Notes under the pieces: generated by a model
What the model saw: the letters and a program-made list of their open reading frames with translations, nothing else
What the model was told of the DNA's origin: nothing
Database searches by the model: none
Position numbers and translations under genes: made by a program
Assembly: GCA_024278755.1 (NCBI GenBank)
Contig: JAJRSO010000025.1
Span: forward strand, 1-37,790
From: Calditrichota bacterium
Lineage (GTDB): Bacteria > Calditrichota > Calditrichia > Calditrichales > Calditrichaceae
Direction of reading: 5' to 3'
DNA: 37,790 nt
Shown: positions 32,039 to 37,790 of the stretch, one piece after another
Position numbering within the stretch: position 1 is the stretch's first letter
How the letters are laid out: each line of letters begins with the position of its first letter

Positions 32039-33652
32039 ATGGAAAATAAAATGAACCAAAAAAATAATCGATTCCTTTTTATTGCGGTTGCGGCAACCAT
32101 ACTAGCCATATTTGCGGCACGTACCGATTTTGGCTTTTTGGATTTTAACCCTCAGGATGCTCAAAAAAAAGCGGGTATCGCCAAGCTAAACCAGGTGCTC
32201 AATGTTGTTAATAAGTACTATGTGGATTCGCTGAACTGGCAGGATGTTTCCACCGGGGCTATCGAAGGTTTGCTGAAAACTCTGGACCCGCATTCGGTCT
32301 ATTTTGACCCCGTGGCGGTGGAACAGAATGAAGAACAGTTTAGCGGCCATTACTATGGAATCGGCATTCAGTTTGATGTGCTGGATGGCTACATAACGGT
32401 GATTTCTGTAATTTCCGGGTCGCCTTCCGAGGCGGCAGGATTACTGGGCGGCGATAAAATTACACGTATAAACGGAACCTCGGCACATAATATTTCGGTT
32501 GCGGAGGTGCCCAAAAAATTAAAGGGACCGCAAGGTTCGGAAGTACAGGTTACGATTAAACGAGAGGGGCTTAAACCGTTTGAAGTGACGCTAATCCGGG
32601 ATGAAATCCCCATTTTCACTATTAATACCTATTTTAAAGCGGATACGCATACCGGTTATATCTGGCCGGGACGTTTTGCCAGTACCACGGCCGACGAATT
32701 TGAAGAAGCGCTGCAGGATTTGGAAAAACAGGGCATCGATCGCCTGATTATAGATTTACGCGGAAATGGCGGCGGGTATTTACGGCAGGCGGTTAAACTG
32801 GCAGGAATGTTTATTGCCGGACATAAAAAAGTGGTTTATACAAAAGGCCGTTTGTCCCGTTTTGACGAGACCTTTTATACGGATGATTTCGGGCGGTCTC
32901 CCGAACGGGATTATCCGCTCATCGTATTAATTGACCACAGCTCCGCCAGCGCCTCAGAAATTGTGTCCGGCGCTTTTCAGGATTATGACCGGGCGCTGAT
33001 TGTCGGAGAACGCAGCTTTGGCAAAGGGCTGGTTCAAAATGAATTTGAACTGGACGATAATTCACGTATCCGAATTACGGTCTCAAAATATTATACCCCC
33101 AGCGGCCGATTAATCCAGCGTCCCTATAAAGGTAAAAATATCGAAGAGTATTATCTCGAAGGCGTCAGCGATTCAATAAAAACGGATACGTCTGAGGTTA
33201 AGCCTTTGTTCTTTACCAGCGCCGGGCGCAAGGTTTATGGCGGCGGCGGGATTACGCCGGATGTAGAGGTTGCTTTTGAAACCTATTCTAAAGCGCGGGC
33301 AATGACGGCCCGCTTTAACGCCAAACGCATCTTTTTCGAAACGGCTGCCGCTTTTGTTAACGGTCATCCCGGCTGGAAGATGTCATTTAAAAAGTTTAAA
33401 ACCAGTTTTCATGTAAGCCGTTCATTGTTAAACACGTTAAGACAAACGGCGAAGAAGAAGGGTGTGAAATTTAAAGCAATCGATTTTCATAAAGATGAAT
33501 TATATATTAAAAACCGTTTAAAAGCAGAGATTGCACGCAATATATGGGGCGCGGCCCGCTTTTATGAAATTCTGCTTGAGTATGATAATCAATTTCAAAA
33601 AGCGCTTGATTTATTCCCGGAAATAGATGCTTTCCTGCATGTGCAAAGGTAA
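32039..33652 (+). CDS. C-terminal processing (S41/CtpA) serine protease
   Basis: 537 residues, N-terminal membrane anchor (FLFIAVAATILAIFAA), then a PDZ domain (about 85-190, YGIGIQFDVLDGYITVISV) and the S41 core. The nucleophile Ser lies in DHSSASASEIVSG and the Lys general base in GERSFGKGLVQ, the Ser/Lys dyad of tail-specific proteases. The C-terminal about 130 residues are helical and unassigned. It should process or degrade exported proteins in the periplasm. ATG at 32039 abuts the agmatinase stop. Confidence 0.92.
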   Translation: MENKMNQKNNRFLFIAVAATILAIFAARTDFGFLDFNPQDAQKKAGIAKLNQVLNVVNKYYVDSLNWQDVSTGAIEGLLKTLDPHSVYFDPVAVEQNEEQFSGHYYGIGIQFDVLDGYITVISVISGSPSEAAGLLGGDKITRINGTSAHNISVAEVPKKLKGPQGSEVQVTIKREGLKPFEVTLIRDEIPIFTINTYFKADTHTGYIWPGRFASTTADEFEEALQDLEKQGIDRLIIDLRGNGGGYLRQAVKLAGMFIAGHKKVVYTKGRLSRFDETFYTDDFGRSPERDYPLIVLIDHSSASASEIVSGAFQDYDRALIVGERSFGKGLVQNEFELDDNSRIRITVSKYYTPSGRLIQRPYKGKNIEEYYLEGVSDSIKTDTSEVKPLFFTSAGRKVYGGGGITPDVEVAFETYSKARAMTARFNAKRIFFETAAAFVNGHPGWKMSFKKFKTSFHVSRSLLNTLRQTAKKKGVKFKAIDFHKDELYIKNRLKAEIARNIWGAARFYEILLEYDNQFQKALDLFPEIDAFLHVQR

Positions 33653-33659
33653 AAATAAA

Positions 33660-33688
33660 TTGACTTTCTTAGGATAAAACAGTAAACT
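33660..33688 (+). promoter_or_regulatory. Candidate sigma-70-type promoter of the Ton cluster
   Basis: TTGACT (33660-33665), 17-base spacer, TAAACT (33683-33688): five of six and four of six matches to the -35 and -10 consensus, at ideal spacing. It lies just upstream of the ExbB start, whose own ribosome site is AAAGGAG. Confidence 0.45.
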
Positions 33689-33756
33689 TTCGCCTGAAAT
33701 CTTAAAATTCTGACTCAGGAAATAATACATAATTCACAAGCAAAGGAGTTTGTAGT

Positions 33757-34368
33757 ATGGTAGAAATGTTCAATAATGGCGGCGGTTTCATGTGGCCTAT
33801 TCTCATCCTTTTTATTATTGGGCTTACTTTTTCATTGGAAAGAGTATACACACTGACACGTGCATCTGTAAATACCAGAAAATTTTTAGCGCGTCTTCAT
33901 AATGCGTTAAAAGAAGGCGGTATCGAAGCGGCTGCGGCGGAATGTGAAAATACACCTGGTCCGGTGGCTTCCATTTTACATGCCGGTTTAGCGCGTTCCG
34001 GTAAAGGTCTGGATGCAGTGGAAAAAGCAATATCCAATGCAGGTTCAATCGAAATGGCCTTTTTAGAAAGAGGTATGCTGGTGTTGACAACGGTTATCGT
34101 TTTGGCTCCGATGCTTGGTTTTACCGGAACAGTTGCCGGTATGGTTGATGCGTTTGACGCTATCAAAAAAGCAAATGATATTTCTCCCGCGGTTGTTGCC
34201 GGCGGTATTTCCAAAGCCTTGTTAACGACTCTGTTCGGTTTGGTTGTGGCTATGACTATTCAGCTCTTTTTTAACTACTTTACCTCGCGTATCGACAAAT
34301 TAATCATCGATATGGAAGAGAGTTCCGTAGAGTTAATGGACGCCTTAGTTGAATTGCAGGAAAAATAA
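33757..34368 (+). CDS. ExbB/TolQ/MotA-family proton-channel protein
   Basis: 203 residues with three hydrophobic segments: one near the N-terminus (FMWPILILFIIGLTFS), a pair near residues 110-185 with the conserved APMLGFTGTVAGMVDAF of the ExbB/TolQ channel. ExbB pentamers with ExbD harvest the proton gradient to power TonB. AAAGGAG precedes the ATG. First gene of an ExbB-ExbD-ExbD-TonB operon. Confidence 0.95.
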   Translation: MVEMFNNGGGFMWPILILFIIGLTFSLERVYTLTRASVNTRKFLARLHNALKEGGIEAAAAECENTPGPVASILHAGLARSGKGLDAVEKAISNAGSIEMAFLERGMLVLTTVIVLAPMLGFTGTVAGMVDAFDAIKKANDISPAVVAGGISKALLTTLFGLVVAMTIQLFFNYFTSRIDKLIIDMEESSVELMDALVELQEK

Positions 34369-34393
34369 CCGGGTACCGGAAAGAGGTTAGTAT

Positions 34394-34801
34394 ATGTTAC
34401 TTGGCAAAAAGAAAGACAGAGACGTTGAGATTCCATCTGCTTCGTTGTCCGATATTGTCTTTTTACTGTTAATATTCTTTTTGGTAACCACGTCTATTGA
34501 TACGGAGAAAGGGCTGGACCTTGTGCTTCCTCCTCCCAATAGCGATACGATTGAAATTAATAAAAAGAATATTACCAACTTATTAATCAACGCTGCCGGT
34601 CAGGCTTTGCTGGATGGAGAAGTGGTTGAAATCAGAGATATCTCCAGGATTATCAGAGATAAAATCCGTGAGAATGAGCTGCTTATTGTTTCGGTAAAGA
34701 CAGACAAAGAAACGCAGTACGATGTATATGTTCATGTATTGGATCAATTGAAAAAGGCCGAGGCTAAGCGTATTTCGCTGGCCGAGCCTGATGAGGAATA
34801 A
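34394..34801 (+). CDS. ExbD/TolR-family protein, copy 1
   Basis: 135 residues. One membrane helix near the N-terminus with the essential Asp in SLSDIVFLLLIFFLV, followed by the periplasmic domain. ExbD sits in the pore of the ExbB pentamer. Lies 25 bases after the ExbB gene and 14 before the second ExbD gene. The two ExbD copies differ clearly in sequence, so they are not a recent duplicate. Confidence 0.94.
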   Translation: MLLGKKKDRDVEIPSASLSDIVFLLLIFFLVTTSIDTEKGLDLVLPPPNSDTIEINKKNITNLLINAAGQALLDGEVVEIRDISRIIRDKIRENELLIVSVKTDKETQYDVYVHVLDQLKKAEAKRISLAEPDEE

Positions 34802-34815
34802 CCGGAGGCCGCTGA

Positions 34816-35238
34816 ATGGAATTTAAGAAAAAAAGTAAAGTAAATGTGGCTATCCCTACTGCATCAATGCCGGATATTATTTTTATGCTGCTCATCTTTT
34901 TTATGGTGGCAACGGTAATTCGTCAGTATTCCGGACTAAATGTAAAATTACCGGATGCTGTAAAAATTCAAAAGATTGCCGGCTCAAAGCGGCATGTTGT
35001 TACCATTTGGGCAGATAAAAACAAAGAGGTTGTCTGTGATGATGTTCGGGTTAAGAATATTTCTGACCTAAGAAATATTGTCTACCAGAAACTCATACTG
35101 GATCCACAAATACAAATTGCTTTAAAAATAGACAAGAACGGGAAGATGGATTTTGTGAATAAAATCCATTCGGAACTGCGGAAAGGGAATGCTTTAAAAA
35201 TCCACTATTTTGCAGTGCCGGGAGGTGATTTCGAATGA
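34816..35238 (+). CDS. ExbD/TolR-family protein, copy 2
   Basis: 140 residues, same layout as the preceding gene: membrane helix with Asp in SMPDIIFMLLIFFMVATV and a periplasmic domain. Two ExbD paralogues in one Ton cluster are common in Bacteroidetes-like bacteria and may form a heterodimer. GGAGGCC precedes the ATG. Its stop overlaps the TonB start (ATGA). Confidence 0.94.
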   Translation: MEFKKKSKVNVAIPTASMPDIIFMLLIFFMVATVIRQYSGLNVKLPDAVKIQKIAGSKRHVVTIWADKNKEVVCDDVRVKNISDLRNIVYQKLILDPQIQIALKIDKNGKMDFVNKIHSELRKGNALKIHYFAVPGGDFE

Positions 35239-35864
35239 AAGCATTAAAAACCAATCCCGAAGTTGATTTACGTTTAAAATATAAAAAGGTACTGGAGGCC
35301 AGCTCTTCAATTGCATTGTTGATTTTAATTGTCGGTTTCTTTTCCTTTAAGACGTTTGATACGAGTTTAACGCTTCCGGACAAACCGGATATTACCATCG
35401 AGACCATTGAAATTCCGCCGACCCAACAACTTCAAAAACCACCGGCGCCGTCTCGCCCTTCCATTCCCATCGAATCGGAAGATGATGATATTCTGGACGA
35501 TGTAACCATCGAAGAGACGGAAGTGGAATTTGAACCGTTAGATGAGCTTCCTCCTCCTCCTCCCCCTGAAGAGGATGAAGTATTTGAGTTCTTCGCTGTT
35601 TCCGAAAAACCGGTTATTACGCATAAAGAAACGCCGGTCTATCCGGACTTGGCTCGTAAAGCCGGTATCGAAGGTACGGTTGTTGTAACCGTAACCATCG
35701 GTAAAACAGGTAAAGTGGAAAATGCGCGTATCTTTAAATCCTTACCGATGTTGGACGAAGCGGCATTGATGGCGGCAAAGAAGTGTGTTTTTAAACCGGC
35801 TAAACAGCGCGATAAGTTCGTTAAGGTTAAGATGAACATACCGTTCAAGTTTAAACTTAAATAA
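35235..35864 (+). CDS. tonB: TonB-family energy transducer
   Basis: 209 residues: one N-terminal membrane helix (SIALLILIVGFFSF), a Pro/Glu-rich periplasmic spacer (PPPPPPEEDEVF and KPPAPSRPS) to cross the periplasm, and the C-terminal TonB domain beginning TPVYPDLARKAGIEGTVVV. It passes energy from ExbB/ExbD to TonB-dependent outer-membrane receptors; none is encoded in this window. GGAGGTGATT precedes the ATG, inside the end of the second ExbD gene. Confidence 0.95.
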   Translation: MKALKTNPEVDLRLKYKKVLEASSSIALLILIVGFFSFKTFDTSLTLPDKPDITIETIEIPPTQQLQKPPAPSRPSIPIESEDDDILDDVTIEETEVEFEPLDELPPPPPPEEDEVFEFFAVSEKPVITHKETPVYPDLARKAGIEGTVVVTVTIGKTGKVENARIFKSLPMLDEAALMAAKKCVFKPAKQRDKFVKVKMNIPFKFKLK

Positions 35865-35868
35865 TTAT

Positions 35869-35894
35869 AAGGGCGGCATTAGTCGCCCTTTTTT
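35869..35894 (+). terminator. Intrinsic terminator after tonB, touching the next start codon
   Basis: AAGGGCG / CGCCCTT stem with an 8-base loop and a tract of six T. The last T is directly followed by the ATG of the lipid-kinase gene (35895), so transcription that stops here would not carry that gene. Confidence 0.85.
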
Positions 35895-36785
35895 ATGCCC
35901 ATGCCTGTATATTCCTACTGGTTTATAATCAACCCCGTTTCCGGACGAAAAAAGGATATCAAACGGCTCACATCTCTTATTGATACGCTTTTTCATGATA
36001 AAAAATATCAAATAAAATTTACCGAATATCCGGGACATGCAACGGAATTGGCTGCTCAGGCGGCAAAGCTTCGTATCGATATTGTTGTTTTTGCCGGAGG
36101 AGACGGAACGCTAAATGAAACCGCTTCGGGAATTGTGCATACCGATACGGCGCTTGGTATTATTCCCCGGGGGTCCGGAAACGGATTTGCCCGCTCTCTG
36201 GGAATTCCCCTGAAGAGCAAACAAGCATTAGAACTCCTTTTAACTCCGAAAATTATTAGTATAGACGCCGGCCGAATTAATAACGGTTATTTTTTTGGCG
36301 TATCCGGCGTAGGATTTGATGCGGTTGTGGGGAATGCCTTTCAACACTTTGGAAGTCGCGGTCCGCTGCCCTATTTTTATATTGGGCTACGGGAATTTTT
36401 AAAATATAAATTCCCTGAAATGCTTATTGAAACGGAAGAAAAGACCGTAAAAGTGAATCCGTTAGCTGTTACAATTGCCAATACCAGTCAATATGGTAAC
36501 GGAGCAGAAATTGCGCCTGACGCTGATTTTGCCGACGGACTGCTGGATATCTGTATCATAAAAAGGTTTTCATTTATAAAAGGGCTTGTGGGTTTACGCG
36601 CCTTATTCAACGGCAGGATTGTCGAAAATGAGTTTTACCAAACTTTTAGGAGCGCCCGTATTCGCATAATTAATAAAGGCCCCGGGGGATTATTCCATGT
36701 GGATGGCGAACCGAAAACCGGTGGGGAAGAGCTGGATATTTCGGTTTTGTCAAAAGCCCTTAGGGTTGTGGGGAATAGGCATTAG
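35895..36785 (+). CDS. Diacylglycerol-kinase-family lipid kinase (YegS/DgkB type)
   Basis: 296 residues, usual for the family. INPVSGRKK at the N-terminus, the nucleotide-binding GGDGTLNETASG (about 76-87) and PRGSGNGFARSLGIP mark the DAGK catalytic domain; a sandwich C-terminal domain follows, ending GGLFHVDGEP. Members phosphorylate diacylglycerol, sphingoid bases or related lipids with ATP; the substrate is not set. The ATG at 35895 (or 35901) directly follows a terminator T tract and has no ribosome site, so the mRNA start is unclear and could be leaderless. Confidence 0.88.
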   Translation: MPMPVYSYWFIINPVSGRKKDIKRLTSLIDTLFHDKKYQIKFTEYPGHATELAAQAAKLRIDIVVFAGGDGTLNETASGIVHTDTALGIIPRGSGNGFARSLGIPLKSKQALELLLTPKIISIDAGRINNGYFFGVSGVGFDAVVGNAFQHFGSRGPLPYFYIGLREFLKYKFPEMLIETEEKTVKVNPLAVTIANTSQYGNGAEIAPDADFADGLLDICIIKRFSFIKGLVGLRALFNGRIVENEFYQTFRSARIRIINKGPGGLFHVDGEPKTGGEELDISVLSKALRVVGNRH

Positions 36786-36832
36786 GCCAATTGGAGGCGA
36801 AAAAAATATAAATTTTTAGTAAAGGGAAAGAT

Positions 36833-37273
36833 ATGATCTATTTTGAAACGGAACTGAAAGCACGTACCTACGAATGCGATATGTACGGTCATGTAAATAA
36901 CGCCGCGTTTTTGAATTATTGTGAATTCGCCCGCGTGGAGTTTTTAGGAGAACTTGGTTACAGTTTACAGGGCCTTCAGAAAGCCGGCTTTGTTTTACCA
37001 ATTATAAAAATTGAAATTGAATATAAAATTCCAGTATTTGCCGGGGATAATCTTATTGTTTCTGTGGAATGGGTAAGGCGGGGTAAAAGCTCTGCCGTAT
37101 TCGCTCAAAAAATTATAAAGAAAGATGAAAATAAAACAGCCGCCAATGTAACGATTACCTGGGTGACAACAAACCTGGACGGAAAACCAATTGCGTTACC
37201 GGAAGCTTTACTGAACCATGTTCAGGAGCGTTTTAACGAACTTCCGCCAAAAGCACATCACCCTAAATTCTAA
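36833..37273 (+). CDS. 4HBT-family acyl-CoA thioesterase (YbgC-like)
   Basis: 146 residues. The hot-dog thioesterase signature YECDMYGHVNNAAFLNYCEFAR, with the catalytic Asp and the GHVNN loop, is clear near the N-terminus; the remainder is the hot-dog beta-sheet. It hydrolyses acyl-CoA thioesters; chain length unknown. GGGAAAGAT is directly before the ATG. It follows the lipid-kinase gene by 47 bases and both may serve lipid metabolism. Confidence 0.88.
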   Translation: MIYFETELKARTYECDMYGHVNNAAFLNYCEFARVEFLGELGYSLQGLQKAGFVLPIIKIEIEYKIPVFAGDNLIVSVEWVRRGKSSAVFAQKIIKKDENKTAANVTITWVTTNLDGKPIALPEALLNHVQERFNELPPKAHHPKF

Positions 37274-37754
37274 AGTACAAATAACAAAAATCAAAAAACA
37301 ATAACTAAAATCTCAAACAAAAATCACCTTGTAGATGCCTGTTTCAATTTTAGAATTTGGCGCTTGTATTTTGGTGATTCCTAAATTTCTCTTTAGGAAA
37401 TTGAGTATATTTAAATCCCAATAGTTTTTACTAATGGTTATGTTATTTTAGTCCTGTTCACAGGACTCTGGTTTCGTATTTTCTTTACTTTTAAGAATGT
37501 TTCTCGTCAGTCGGTCGTAAAAACATTTTAAGAATGAACGCATTATGTTTATTTATACCTTTGTTATTTTTGACGGAATTATTCTATTGCTGTTTTTAAC
37601 CCTTCTGAGTATATAGATACCGTAATTTGAGACATGGCACACAACAATCTGGGCGTTATCTTAAAGTTAGTTGAAATTTAGAAGAAAAGGTTCCTCCCCA
37701 AGAACCAAAAAATTGGTTAAATTCATTTAGCCAAAACAAAAATAGGAGGAACCG
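37274..37754. other. 481-base AT-rich gap before an edge gene
   Basis: No gene was recognised. It includes a perfect small hairpin GTCCTG-TTCA-CAGGAC (37451-37466) and, at 37620-37688, sequence that could be the left end of an insertion element. The boundary cannot be set because the other end lies outside the window. Confidence 0.45.
37689..37753 (+). promoter_or_regulatory. Hairpin enclosing the ribosome site of the edge gene
   Basis: GGTTCCTCC (37689-37697) is exactly complementary to GGAGGAACC (37745-37753), which contains the AGGAGG ribosome site of the following ATG. An inner hairpin AACCAA-AAAA-TTGGTT (37703-37718) lies in the loop. Folding would hide the ribosome site, as seen for some transposases that are silenced on read-through transcripts. 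Confidence 0.6.
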
Positions 37755-37790
37755 ATGGCAGCAAAGATAAAGTCAAGTTCAATCAACCGC
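37755..37790 (+). CDS. Start of an unidentified gene (cut by window edge), possibly a transposase
   Basis: Only twelve codons are in the window, beginning MAAKIKSSSINR, with AGGAGGAACCG as ribosome site. The basic N-terminus and the masked ribosome site fit a transposase, but the protein cannot be identified from this much. Confidence 0.4.
   Translation, partial: MAAKIKSSSINR

Noticed and set aside
34387-34590. Antisense frame within the ExbD gene
   Set aside because: Antisense of a clear ExbD membrane segment with no ribosome site.

Overview
The window reads as a piece of chromosome from a moderately AT-rich, Gram-negative, didermic bacterium. It carries OmpA-family and beta-barrel outer-membrane proteins, several lipoproteins with lipobox cysteines, an ExbB/ExbD/ExbD/TonB cluster and a DUF3078 protein. 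Gene content (DUF3078, an OmpA protein with thrombospondin type-3 repeats, an archaeal-type pyruvoyl arginine decarboxylase, UbiA next to Maf) would suit the FCB superphylum, for example a Calditrichota/Ignavibacteria-like lineage. That placement is inference from gene families, not from a marker gene. Most genes are ordinary housekeeping or envelope genes. No rRNA, tRNA or CRISPR array was recognised.

Layout. 1-2.5 kb (+): the C-terminal end of a UbiA-type prenyltransferase, Maf, a stand-alone receiver and a CNNM/CorC-type membrane protein, closed by a bidirectional hairpin. 2.6-7.2 kb (-): DUF3078 protein, LEA2-type lipoprotein, MscL with a zinc-ribbon tail, MscS, and a TSP3/OmpA protein. 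7.4-12.5 kb (-): a helical hypothetical protein, then a very tight four-gene operon of coiled-coil protein, multidomain coiled-coil/longin-like/TM/OmpA protein, Ras-like GTPase and sigma-54 activator. This operon is the strongest candidate for an undescribed system. 12.6-16.7 kb (+): a PLP enzyme interrupted by one in-frame TGA, a DUF364 protein, a Cof-type HAD phosphatase whose 3' end runs into small palindromic repeats, and a LOG-family protein.

16.7-21 kb (-): a zinc/manganese-type uptake operon (small His/Cys exported peptide, porin-like barrel, ZnuA-like binding protein, ABC-3 permease with a long C-terminal extension) without an ATPase gene in the window. 21.3-22.6 kb (-): alpha/beta-hydrolase lipoprotein. 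23-25.9 kb (+): a large FAD/Fe-S glycolate/D-lactate-type dehydrogenase. 26-29.5 kb (-): PflX-like radical SAM protein, P4-type acid phosphatase lipoprotein, methyltransferase, YkgJ-type cysteine-cluster protein. 29.6-33.7 kb (+): membrane-anchored gluzincin-like protein, pyruvoyl arginine decarboxylase plus agmatinase (a two-step arginine to putrescine route), and a CtpA-type protease. 33.7-37.3 kb (+): ExbB-ExbD-ExbD-TonB, diacylglycerol-kinase-family lipid kinase, acyl-CoA thioesterase. The right edge holds the first codons of a gene whose ribosome site lies in a hairpin, possibly a transposase.

Several intergenic gaps (14.1, 21.1, 22.7, 25.9 and 27.2 kb) hold diverged copies of an AT-rich repeat built around TTCGTG/CACGAA words. 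Functions are assigned by reading motifs only. No database search was possible.
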